This document shows positions 1 through 7,481 of a stretch of DNA of 64,000 nt, one piece after another. Location of the stretch: positions 186,001-250,000 of the forward strand of contig NZ_FYDX01000006.1 in NCBI RefSeq assembly GCF_900187455.1, written 5' to 3'. This DNA comes from Pseudomonas sp. Irchel 3E13. GTDB taxonomy: Bacteria > Pseudomonadota > Gammaproteobacteria > Pseudomonadales > Pseudomonadaceae. A program made the position numbers and the translations under genes. Each line of letters opens with the position of its first letter. Positions within the stretch are counted from its first letter, which is position 1. The notes beneath the pieces were generated by a model. That model was not told the DNA's origin. It searched no databases and was given only the letters and a program-made list of their open reading frames with translations.

Positions 1-1
1 G

Positions 2-49
2 GTCAAATGGCCCGCCGATATGGACCTGGAATCGAGGACGGCGCCATGA
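2..49 (+). CDS. C-terminal end of a DUF6708-like protein (partial, cut by window start)
   Basis: Only the last 15 codons lie in the window. They read VKWPADMDLESRTAP and then TGA. The complete gene at 186..956 ends almost identically (VEWPADMDLESRTAP). This is therefore the 3' end of an upstream paralogue and shows that the locus is a tandem array. The stop overlaps the ATG at 46 (ATGA), so translation of the next small frame could be coupled. Nothing can be said about the rest of this protein from the window. Confidence 0.75.
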   Translation, partial: VKWPADMDLESRTAP

Positions 50-50
50 G
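6..50 (+). repeat. 45-bp direct repeat, copy 1 (end of duplicated gene)
   Basis: Positions 6-50 are identical to 913-957. The repeat covers the last 14 codons and stop of the DUF6708-like genes plus two bases. Identity stops right after the shared ATGAG, which marks the right-hand boundary of the duplication. Confidence 0.9.
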
Positions 51-189
51 CACTGCCCTGAGCGATATATCGGTGGATTTAGGGGTTCTCGGTATTCAAA
101 CCATCAAGTTTGCAGATGAAGCGGGTGTCGCCCGGCTGATTGTGAAGGAAGACAAGATTGGCGAATGGAAGGGGTGGGGCTCCGAATGA
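46..189 (+). CDS. Small protein of unknown function (47 aa) between two DUF6708-like genes
   Basis: The frame starts with ATG inside the stop of the upstream paralogue (ATGA). It ends with a TGA that overlaps the ATG of the downstream gene (ATGA at 186). A GAGG at 34-37 lies about eight bases before the start. The product is small, acidic to neutral, with no obvious signal peptide or membrane segment. I do not recognise it. The double 4-nt overlap suggests a translated linker gene that couples the two neighbours. It may equally be the degraded N-terminal part of an older copy. It is not repeated after the second paralogue, where the same ATGAG is followed by an 18-codon frame. Confidence 0.4.
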   Translation: MSTALSDISVDLGVLGIQTIKFADEAGVARLIVKEDKIGEWKGWGSE

Positions 190-956
190 AAAGGCCTCAA
201 CTTGTTCCGCCTTGTCCCGGCTGGAAAGAGGACTTGCCCGGTCCCGGCGAGTCGCCAGTAGTAGTTCCGGCGCTTGGGTTCGATACGCCCAACCATCAAG
301 ATGAGGTCTTTCTGGAGCTGCCGCGTGCTTCAGCACTTATAAGGGGAGTGGTGATCTGGTTTGCACCGGTATCGGGTATTTTCCTTGCCATGTTGTTGTG
401 GGATTTCCTATCAAATGTGCAGGCAATGAGTTTTGAATTGTGGATCATGTTTGTGTCCATTTTGCTCGTTGGCGGGTGGTTAACTCCATTCTTCTGGAAA
501 TTCGATGTCACACCTCCTCGCGATCTTCCCCTTCGCTTCAACCGCCTCCGCCAACGCCTCTACACCTACAACTTCAAGTACCGCTGGTGGAACCCTTTTG
601 AACGCTGGCAGGTAGTGCCGGTTGCCTACGACTGGTCCCAAGTCCGCGCCGAACGCTGGAGCAGACGTCACGCCACTGCCCAAGGCGGGATCATCTTCCA
701 GTGCGGTGTCGAACTCTCCATCGTCAAACCCGGCACCAACCAAGTCATCGACCGCTTCCCCCTGACCGCCATGGGCGCTGACGCGCACGCCTGGGCCTAC
801 GTTTGCACCTACATGCAAAAAGGCCCCGACGCACTGCCGCCACCCGGCCCGCCGTGGGACCACAACGATGTGCTGTGGTGCAACGTCGCGATGCTTCTAG
901 CTCCCAAGGTTGAATGGCCCGCCGATATGGACCTGGAATCGAGGACGGCGCCATGA
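186..956 (+). CDS. DUF6708-like inner-membrane protein
   Basis: The product has 256 residues. After a proline-rich N-terminus there are two hydrophobic segments at about residues 53-76 and 84-104. A conserved-looking cytoplasmic domain follows, rich in Arg and Trp, with KYRWWNPFE at about 131-139. This matches my memory of Pseudomonas proteins annotated as DUF6708. That family is often duplicated and often sits near type VI secretion effector genes, where immunity or accessory roles have been guessed but not, to my knowledge, shown. ATG at 186 is preferred to ATG at 165 because it overlaps the upstream stop and has an AAGGGG at 170-175. No effector gene is visible in the window, so the function stays open. 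Confidence 0.65.
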   Translation: MKRPQLVPPCPGWKEDLPGPGESPVVVPALGFDTPNHQDEVFLELPRASALIRGVVIWFAPVSGIFLAMLLWDFLSNVQAMSFELWIMFVSILLVGGWLTPFFWKFDVTPPRDLPLRFNRLRQRLYTYNFKYRWWNPFERWQVVPVAYDWSQVRAERWSRRHATAQGGIIFQCGVELSIVKPGTNQVIDRFPLTAMGADAHAWAYVCTYMQKGPDALPPPGPPWDHNDVLWCNVAMLLAPKVEWPADMDLESRTAP

Positions 957-957
957 G
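913..957 (+). repeat. 45-bp direct repeat, copy 2
   Basis: Identical to positions 6-50. It contains the end of the complete DUF6708-like gene. The sequence downstream of 957 is unrelated to that downstream of 50, so the array ends here. Confidence 0.9.
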
Positions 958-1039
958 GGCCGCCATAACTTCCACTTCCCTACGTTTGCGGTTATTCGCA
1001 AGAGCGTAATCGCGGGTGAATACCCACCGATTGAGTGCC

Positions 1040-1492
1040 TCAGGCCCGCCGCATCCCGATATGCGGAATGCCGTCCTCCAGGTATTCCTCGCCCGCCACC
1101 TCGAAGCCATGCTTGCGGTAATAGCCCTGCAGATGCGCCTGGGCCGAGAGGTATACCGGCACGTCCGGCCAGTTCTCTTCGGCATGCTTGAGGCCCTGCA
1201 CCATCAGTTCGTGGCCCAGCCCCTGGCCGCGGCCCACCTCGGCGATGAGCACCCGGCCGATCACCACATCGCCACCCTGGGATGTCGGATCGAGCAAGCG
1301 CAGATAAGCCACCAGCTGATTGTCCTGCCAGGCCATCAAGTGGCAGGTGTCGCCGCTCAGGTCCTGGCCATCGAGGTCCTGGTAGGCGCATTTCTGCTCG
1401 ACCACGAACACTTCGTTGCGCAACTGCATCACGGCGTAGAGCTGTTCTTTGCCAAGGTCGGCGTGATGTTTGCAAATCCACTCGATGGGCAT
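1040..1492 (-). CDS. elaA: GNAT family N-acetyltransferase, ElaA type
   Basis: The 150-residue product is a single GNAT domain. The acetyl-CoA pyrophosphate loop RGQGLG is at residues 88-93. The N-terminal stretch with YAVMQLRNEVFVVEQ and the later YLSAQAHLQGYYRKHGF are typical of ElaA. The substrate of ElaA is not known. The ATG at 1492 is chosen because the recognised N-terminus (MPIEW) begins there; the frame runs further upstream without similarity. The gene is divergent from the solute-binding protein at 1728, with a 235-bp gap in which I see no further gene. Confidence 0.85.
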   Translation of the reverse strand: MPIEWICKHHADLGKEQLYAVMQLRNEVFVVEQKCAYQDLDGQDLSGDTCHLMAWQDNQLVAYLRLLDPTSQGGDVVIGRVLIAEVGRGQGLGHELMVQGLKHAEENWPDVPVYLSAQAHLQGYYRKHGFEVAGEEYLEDGIPHIGMRRA

Positions 1493-1727
1493 GACGGTTC
1501 TCTCTGGTTGGATGCGCCGATGATAACCAGCCTCGACGGCGCTGACATTTTTTGTCGTAAGCCAAAGTGTCCGCAAAACCGGCAGGAATAGAGGCACATA
1601 GCTATCATTTGCTGCTGCCACCCGGACGGTCGTTTGTGTAATCTGGCCGTCGCAACCTGGATTTGTTGGCACTGAAACGCTCAAGCGGTCAAACCACAAC
1701 GCGGAAGCTCCGCTATAGGATTTGAGC

Positions 1728-2477
1728 ATGCGACCCTTGCTCCGAGTCTTGTGTTTGCTTGGAATGTTGTCAGTTACCCCGGCGCATGCCGAAAAACTCC
1801 GTCTGGTTGCCGATGCCTGGCCACCTTTCACCGATGCCAGCATGGCGCAGGGCGGTCTAGCCACCGCTTTGGTCAAGACGGCGCTCGAACGCGCGGGTTT
1901 TGCCAGTGACTTCGAGCAGGTGCCCTGGGCGCGGGCGTTGATGGGCATTGGCGATGGTCGCTACGACGTGCTGGTCAATGCCTGGTACAACGAATCCCGC
2001 ACCCGCATCGGGCAATTCTCCGACGGCTACCTGAACAACCGGATCCGCCTGCTCAAGCGCAAGGCCGACGCCATCCAGTTCGAACGCCTGTCCGACATTT
2101 ATCCCCATTCGATCGCGGTGGTCCGCGATTACGCCTATTCCGCCGAGTTCGATGCCGACCGGCGCTTGCAGAAAGTCCCGGTGCGCAGCTTTCCGGTGGC
2201 GATCGGCATGCTCGCCGCAGGCAGGGTCAGCCTGGCCGTGGAGGACGAGTACGTCGCCAACTGGTTTCTAATGCGCGCGCGCGACACGGTGCGCGATCAG
2301 TTGGAGTTTTTCGGCGAGCCGGTCAGCGAGAACAGCCTGCACATCCTGGTCAGCCTGAAAAACCCCCAGCACCAGCAGATCGTCAGCGGCTTCGACCGGG
2401 CGATCAGCGCGATGAAAGCCGACGGCAGTTACGCACGGATCCTCAAGGAGCACGCCTTCACTCAGGCGTCCCCTTGA
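1728..2477 (+). CDS. Periplasmic amino-acid-type solute-binding protein (SBP_bac_3 family)
   Basis: The 249-residue product has a classic signal peptide ending at about AHA (residues 19-21). A type II periplasmic binding domain follows, beginning with LRLVADAWPPF, a motif common in this family. The domain includes DFEQVPWARALMGIGDGRYDVLVNAW. No permease or ATPase gene is adjacent, so this is an orphan receptor. Such orphans in Pseudomonas may serve a distant ABC transporter or a signalling protein. The ATG at 1728 has AGGA at 1717-1720; the TTG two codons earlier is too close to it. The 3' end overlaps the convergent yccS gene by 20 bp. Confidence 0.8.
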   Translation: MRPLLRVLCLLGMLSVTPAHAEKLRLVADAWPPFTDASMAQGGLATALVKTALERAGFASDFEQVPWARALMGIGDGRYDVLVNAWYNESRTRIGQFSDGYLNNRIRLLKRKADAIQFERLSDIYPHSIAVVRDYAYSAEFDADRRLQKVPVRSFPVAIGMLAAGRVSLAVEDEYVANWFLMRARDTVRDQLEFFGEPVSENSLHILVSLKNPQHQQIVSGFDRAISAMKADGSYARILKEHAFTQASP

Positions 2478-4638
2478 TCAGGTGCGCGGCGAGGGTGCGC
2501 AGCGGGCCGAGGTGACGGGCGATCAGCGCCAGTTGGGTCTGCACGGTCCGCAGGTTCTCGTCCATTTCCTCGGGCATCTGCTCCAGCTCGGTGGCCAGGG
2601 CTTCCTCGCTGTCGCTGTGGATTGCCACCGGGGTCTTGCTGGTCAGGCCGCTGGCGATTTCGTCGAGGCTCTCGGCCAGTTTCGCTCCGGCGCTATCGAG
2701 CAACTGTTCGCGGGCTTCGGCGGGCAGCGTGCTGTCGCGGTGCGCGCCGAGGGCCGAGAGGTAGCTCAGCAAGGTGTGGGACAGCACCAGGAAGCGGAAG
2801 CCGACGTCCGCTTCCTTACGGAAATGCCCGGGCTCCATGAGCATGTTGGCCAGGGTGGTAGACAGTGCCGCGTCGGCGTTGTGGGCGTTGCGTCGGGCCA
2901 GGCGGTAGGCGAGGTCGTCGCGCTTGCCTTCGGCGTACTGGCGCATGATCTGGCGCAGGTAAGTGCTGTTACAGGTCAGGGTGTTGGCCAGCACTTTGTT
3001 CAACCGTCGTCCCTGCCAGTCCGGCAGGAACAGGAACACCGCGAGAATGGCAATCAGGCTGCCCACCAGGGTATCGAACAGGCGTGGCAGGAACAGGCCA
3101 TAACCGTCGCCGATCTGGTTGAAGCAGAACAGCACCATCAGGGTGATCGCCGCCGTGGCGAGGGTGTAGCGGGTGGTGCGGTTGACGAAGAACACCACCC
3201 CGGCGGCCACCGCGAACAGCGACTGGATGACGGCGTTGGGGAACAGGTCGAACAGCGCCCAGCCGACCGTCAGACCGATGGCGGTGCCGATGATCCGCTG
3301 AACCAGTTTGCGCCGCGTGGCGCCATAGTTGGGCTGGCAGACGAACAGCGTGGTGAGGATGATCCAGTAACCCTGGGTCGGGTGGATCAGGTGCACCATG
3401 CCGTAGCCGATCGACAGCGCCAGCGGCAGGCGCAGGGCGTGGCGGAAGATCAGCGAGGTCGGCGTCAGTTGCTGGCGCAGGCGGTTCCACACGTCCGCCA
3501 GGTTGCGCGGCGAGCGGTCGAGCAGGCTCGGGTCACTGTTGTCGGCCAGGCTGTCCGGGTTGCTGGCGTCGCTGAGCAGGCGGTCGAGGGTTGCCAGGTT
3601 CGCCGCCAGCGCCCGCAACGAACGCAGCAGGCCGCGCCAGGCCGGGTTGCTCTGGATGCGCAGGTGTTCCAGCGAGGCGTGCAGGTCTTCAAGGGCCTCG
3701 GCGAAACCGATGTCGTAGACGAACGGCTGGCGCAACTGGATCGACGCCGACAGCCGCTCGCAGGCCTTGCCTTGCTGGCGCAGCAGGCGCTGGCAGCGGA
3801 ACAGCACGTCGCTGTGGAAAAACGCCTCGGTCAGCGCGTTGTACGGATAGTGCGAAGAACTGGCGCGTTCGTGGATGTCCTGGGCAAGGAAGTACAGTTT
3901 CAGGTAGCGGCTGACCTTCGAGCTGGGCCGGCCGCCGCCCACGCGGTGCAGGATGATTTCCTTGGCGCTGTTCAGCGCCGCCACCACCTTGCCGTTCTGC
4001 TGTGCCAGCTCCAGGCGCCGGGCTTCGACGTCGAGGCCGCGGATCGGCTCGAACAGGGTGGCCTTGAGCTTGAGGTAGATGCCCAATTCGCGGAACAGCC
4101 GCGCCAGGCTCTGTTGCACCGGTTGGTTGGAGAACAGCGCCTGCCAGAGCACCGAGAGCAGCCCGTACCAGCCCGCGCCGGCCACCAGCAGCAGCGGCTC
4201 ATGCCAGAAATCGGCGACCTCGCCGCCACGCTGGTCCACGCCGATCATCGTGTAGACCGAGAGAATCAGCGTGGCCTGGGCGATCGCCCCATAGCGTTCG
4301 CCGAGGGCGCCGAGCATGGTCAGGCCGAACGCCGCCAAGGCCATGGCGCAGACGAATAGCCACGGATAGGGGAACAGCAATTCCACCGCCAGCGCGGCGA
4401 TGGTGAAGCACACCAGGGTGACGGCCAGGGCGTTGAGACGGCCCTGCCAACTGTCGTCGGTCTCGGCCAGGGCGCTGGCGATAATGCCGAGGAACAGCGG
4501 GATCAGCAGGTTCATCTGATCCTGATACCAGCACAGCGCCATGCTGCCGGTGAGGGCGATCAATACCCGGATGCTGTAGCTGAATTTGTCCAGGGCCCAC
4601 AGACGACGCAACGAATGGCTGAACGAAGACGATGACAT
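2458..4638 (-). CDS. yccS: FUSC-family inner-membrane protein YccS
   Basis: The 726-residue product has the two-block architecture of the YccS/YhfK branch of the FUSC/aromatic-acid-exporter superfamily. About six N-terminal membrane segments (residues 20-165) precede a long soluble helical region. A second membrane block lies at about 395-530, and a cytosolic tail follows. The N-terminus (LWALDKFSYSIRVLIALTG) is typical of YccS. Members are proposed efflux proteins, but the substrate is unknown. It is transcribed alone on the minus strand and is convergent with the binding protein at 1728. Confidence 0.85.
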   Translation of the reverse strand: MSSSSFSHSLRRLWALDKFSYSIRVLIALTGSMALCWYQDQMNLLIPLFLGIIASALAETDDSWQGRLNALAVTLVCFTIAALAVELLFPYPWLFVCAMALAAFGLTMLGALGERYGAIAQATLILSVYTMIGVDQRGGEVADFWHEPLLLVAGAGWYGLLSVLWQALFSNQPVQQSLARLFRELGIYLKLKATLFEPIRGLDVEARRLELAQQNGKVVAALNSAKEIILHRVGGGRPSSKVSRYLKLYFLAQDIHERASSSHYPYNALTEAFFHSDVLFRCQRLLRQQGKACERLSASIQLRQPFVYDIGFAEALEDLHASLEHLRIQSNPAWRGLLRSLRALAANLATLDRLLSDASNPDSLADNSDPSLLDRSPRNLADVWNRLRQQLTPTSLIFRHALRLPLALSIGYGMVHLIHPTQGYWIILTTLFVCQPNYGATRRKLVQRIIGTAIGLTVGWALFDLFPNAVIQSLFAVAAGVVFFVNRTTRYTLATAAITLMVLFCFNQIGDGYGLFLPRLFDTLVGSLIAILAVFLFLPDWQGRRLNKVLANTLTCNSTYLRQIMRQYAEGKRDDLAYRLARRNAHNADAALSTTLANMLMEPGHFRKEADVGFRFLVLSHTLLSYLSALGAHRDSTLPAEAREQLLDSAGAKLAESLDEIASGLTSKTPVAIHSDSEEALATELEQMPEEMDENLRTVQTQLALIARHLGPLRTLAAHLIKGTPE

Positions 4639-4682
4639 GATGAACGGCGGGCCTGCTGGGCGAGATCGGAAGTGAGCGGGTC

Positions 4683-4706
4683 ACCGCGACGCAAAGCCGT
4701 CGCGGT
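4683..4706 (-). terminator. GC-rich hairpin between flavoprotein gene and yccS
   Basis: Perfect 9-bp inverted repeat, ACCGCGACG at 4683-4691 and CGTCGCGGT at 4698-4706, with a 6-nt loop. It lies downstream of the minus-strand flavoprotein gene and upstream of yccS. There is no U-run, so it is a terminator or mRNA-end hairpin by position only. Confidence 0.4.
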
Positions 4707-4759
4707 AGTCACGTACCAGCAAAATGTGTTCCGTGATGGGGCTGATTCTAGCCGGAACT

Positions 4760-5938
4760 TCAGACGAACTGCGCGGCGGCGTAAGCGGAAGCCCAGGCCC
4801 ACTGGAAATTGAAGCCGCCGAGGTGGCCGCTGACGTCGAGCACTTCGCCGATGAAGTACAGCCCCGGGCTTTTCAGCGACTCCAGGGTCTTGGACGACAC
4901 CTCGCGGGTGTCGACACCGCCGAGGGTCACTTCGGCGGTGCGGTAGCCCTCGGTCCCGGCCGGCACCAACTGCCAGTTCCCGAGTTTTTCCGCGACCTGC
5001 GCCAGTTCGGCCGGGGTGTACTGCTTCATCGGTTTGGAGGCGAACCAGTGGTCGGCCAGCAAGTTGGCCATCTTCTTGGTGAAGATTTCACCGAGCAGGG
5101 TTTTCAATTCGCTGTTGGGCCGCTCGGCCTGTTGCTGTTGCAGCCAGGTCAAGGCGTCGTGGTCCGGCAGCAGGTTGATTTCGACGGTGTCGCCGGCTTC
5201 CCAGAACGAGGAAATCTGCAGGATCGCCGGGCCGCTGAGGCCGCGGTGAGTGAACAGCAGGTTTTCCCTGAAGCTGGTGCCGTTGCAACTGGCGATGCAG
5301 TCCACCGAGGTGCCGGACAGCTCGGTGCACAGCGCCTTGAGCTGGTCGGTGATGGTGAACGGCACCAGCCCGGCGCGGGTCGGCAGCACGTTGTGGCCGA
5401 ACTGGCGGGCCACCTGATAGCCGAAGCCGGTGGCGCCCAGGGTCGGAATCGACAGGCCGCCGGTGGCGATCACCAGCGACTGGCACTGGAACGGGCCGGC
5501 GCTGGTTTGCAGCAGGTAGCCAGCTTCCAGTTTCTCGATGTGTTCGATGCGGGTGTCCATGCGCAGGGTGGCGCCGGCGTTGTCGCACTCGTCGAGGAGC
5601 ATCTGCAGGATGTCGCTGGACTTGTTGTCGCAGAAAAGCTGGCCGAGTTTTTTCTCGTGATAGGGCACGCCGTGCTTGGCGACCATCTCGATGAAGTCCC
5701 ACTGGGTGTAGCGGGCCAGGGCCGACTTGCAGAAGTGCGGGTTCTGCGAGAGGAAGTTGGCCGGCTCGGTGTACATATTGGTGAAGTTGCAGCGGCCGCC
5801 GCCGGACATGAGGATCTTCTTGCCCGGTTTGTTGGCGTGGTCCAGCAGCACGACCCGGCGGCCGCGCAAGGCGGCGGTGCGGGCGCACATCAGGCCGGCG
5901 GCGCCGGCGCCGATGATGATGACATCGGTGGAGTGCAT
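4760..5938 (-). CDS. BaiN/HI0933-family FAD-dependent oxidoreductase
   Basis: The 392-residue flavoprotein has an N-terminal Rossmann motif GAGAAG at residues 9-14. The family signature SGGGRCNFTN follows at about 47-56, and a C-terminal GEVLDVSGHLGGFNFQ closes the FAD site. These are hallmarks of the HI0933/YhiN/BaiN family. Its cellular substrate is not established; BaiN itself reduces bile-acid intermediates in gut clostridia. The ATG at 5938 (MHSTDVIIIGAG) is chosen because the frame upstream runs into a REPIN element and is not coding. Confidence 0.85.
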   Translation of the reverse strand: MHSTDVIIIGAGAAGLMCARTAALRGRRVVLLDHANKPGKKILMSGGGRCNFTNMYTEPANFLSQNPHFCKSALARYTQWDFIEMVAKHGVPYHEKKLGQLFCDNKSSDILQMLLDECDNAGATLRMDTRIEHIEKLEAGYLLQTSAGPFQCQSLVIATGGLSIPTLGATGFGYQVARQFGHNVLPTRAGLVPFTITDQLKALCTELSGTSVDCIASCNGTSFRENLLFTHRGLSGPAILQISSFWEAGDTVEINLLPDHDALTWLQQQQAERPNSELKTLLGEIFTKKMANLLADHWFASKPMKQYTPAELAQVAEKLGNWQLVPAGTEGYRTAEVTLGGVDTREVSSKTLESLKSPGLYFIGEVLDVSGHLGGFNFQWAWASAYAAAQFV

Positions 5939-5953
5939 GGGGGTTCTCTGAAA

Positions 5954-6023
5954 ATCGCGAGCAAGCTCGCTCCTACAGGGATCGTGCAAGCTTCGCCGTT
6001 GCAGGAGCGAGCTTGCTCGCGAT
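5954..6023. repeat. REPIN (inverted REP pair)
   Basis: Two 24-bp arms, 5954-5977 and 6000-6023, are inverted copies with one mismatch. They share the core GCGAGCAAGCTCGCTCCTAC. The spacer is 22 bp. The type is the abundant REP family of P. fluorescens-group genomes and is mobilised by RAYT transposases. It lies between the starts and ends of two minus-strand genes and may also act as an mRNA-end hairpin for dbpA-proximal transcripts. A second element of the same family is at 38314. Confidence 0.9.
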
Positions 6024-6038
6024 CAGGTCCTGGGTGGT

Positions 6039-7424
6039 TTAGATGATCCGGACCTTGAGCGACCGACCCTTGATCTTGCCGCTGTTCAGCCGCTGCAGCG
6101 CCTGCTTGGCCACGCCGCGCTCCACTGCCACATAGGCCTGGAAATCGAAGATGGCGATCTTGCCGACCTGCTTGCCCGGAACTCCGGCATCGCCGGTCAG
6201 TGCACCGAGGATGTCGCCCGGACGCAGTTTGTCCTTGCGCCCGGCGGAGATGCACAGGGTGCTCATCACCGGCACCAGCGGTTCGCCGGCCTTGGCCTTG
6301 AGGCTGTCGAGCTGTTCCCAGCGCAGCGGGGCTTTTTGCAGCACTTCGATGGCCTTGGCGCGATGGCCTTCGGCAGGCGCGACGAGGCTGACCGCCAGGC
6401 CCTTCTCGCCAGCACGGCCGGTACGGCCGACGCGGTGCACGTGGATCTCGGCATCACGGGCTAGTTCGACGTTGATCACCATGTCCAGCGCATCGATGTC
6501 CAGGCCGCGGGCCGCCACATCAGTGGCTACCAGCACCGAGAGGCTGCGGTTGGCGAACACGGTCAGGACCTGATCGCGGTCGCGCTGTTCCAGGTCGCCG
6601 TGCAGGGCTTCGGCGGAGATGCCTTTGGATTGCAGGTGATCGACCACTTCTTGGCACTGCTGCTTGGTGAAGCAGAACGCCACGCACGATTCCGGCCGGA
6701 AGTGCCCCAGCACACGGGTGACCGCGTTCATGCGGTCTTCGGGATCGACTTCATAGAAATGCTGCTCGATCTGGCTGTCGGCGTGCAGCGTGTCGACCTT
6801 GACCTGCTGCGGGTTGCGCATGAAGGCGGCGGACAGTTGCTTGATGCCACTCGGGTAGGTGGCGGAGAACAGCAGGGTCTGCCGGCGCTCGGGGGTCTGC
6901 CCGATGATCTGGGCGATGGCGTCGTAGAAGCCCATGTCGAGCATGCGGTCGGCTTCATCTAGCACCAGGGTGTTGAGCCCGTCCAGCACCAGGGTGCCTT
7001 TGCTCAGGTGCTGCTGCACCCGGCCCGGCGTGCCGACGATGATGTGCGCGCCATGTTCCAGCGAAGCAATCTGCGGGCCGAGGGAGACGCCACCGCACAG
7101 GGTGAGGATCTTGATGTTGTCTTCGGAGCGGGCCAGGCGGCGCAGTTCCTTGGCAACCTGGTCGGCCAGCTCGCGGGTCGGGCACAGCACCAGCGCCTGA
7201 CAGCCGAAATAGCGCGGGTTGATCGGGTTCAGCAGGCCGATGCCGAAGGCGGCGGTCTTGCCACTGCCAGTCTTGGCCTGGGCAATCAGGTCCATGCCCT
7301 TGAGGATGACCGGCAGGCTCTGGGCCTGGATCGGAGTCATCTCGGCATAGCCGAGGGCGTCCAGGTTGGCCAGCATGGCGTTGGACAGCGGCAAGGTGGC
7401 GAAGGCGGTGGCAATGGTGGTCAC
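6039..7424 (-). CDS. dbpA: ATP-dependent RNA helicase DbpA
   Basis: The 461-residue product has the DEAD-box motifs in order: Walker A AKTGSGKT (residues 50-57), DEAD within VLDEADRML, SAT in LFSATY, and HRVGRTGRAG. A C-terminal DbpA domain (about 390-461) follows, which in E. coli binds hairpin 92 of 23S rRNA. The role is late assembly of the 50S ribosomal subunit. I start at GTG 7424 (MTTIATAFATLPL) because this matches the family N-terminus. A TTG at 7439 would add five residues. It appears to be monocistronic. Confidence 0.9.
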   Translation of the reverse strand: MTTIATAFATLPLSNAMLANLDALGYAEMTPIQAQSLPVILKGMDLIAQAKTGSGKTAAFGIGLLNPINPRYFGCQALVLCPTRELADQVAKELRRLARSEDNIKILTLCGGVSLGPQIASLEHGAHIIVGTPGRVQQHLSKGTLVLDGLNTLVLDEADRMLDMGFYDAIAQIIGQTPERRQTLLFSATYPSGIKQLSAAFMRNPQQVKVDTLHADSQIEQHFYEVDPEDRMNAVTRVLGHFRPESCVAFCFTKQQCQEVVDHLQSKGISAEALHGDLEQRDRDQVLTVFANRSLSVLVATDVAARGLDIDALDMVINVELARDAEIHVHRVGRTGRAGEKGLAVSLVAPAEGHRAKAIEVLQKAPLRWEQLDSLKAKAGEPLVPVMSTLCISAGRKDKLRPGDILGALTGDAGVPGKQVGKIAIFDFQAYVAVERGVAKQALQRLNSGKIKGRSLKVRII

Positions 7425-7481
7425 GAGGCGGGCCTGCAAAACAAAATGTCGCGCAGTGTACCAGCCTCGTGGCCATTCGCC

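Noticed and set aside
5939..5989. N-terminal extension of the BaiN-like flavoprotein
   Set aside because: The extra residues are encoded by a REP arm and precede a textbook Rossmann start.
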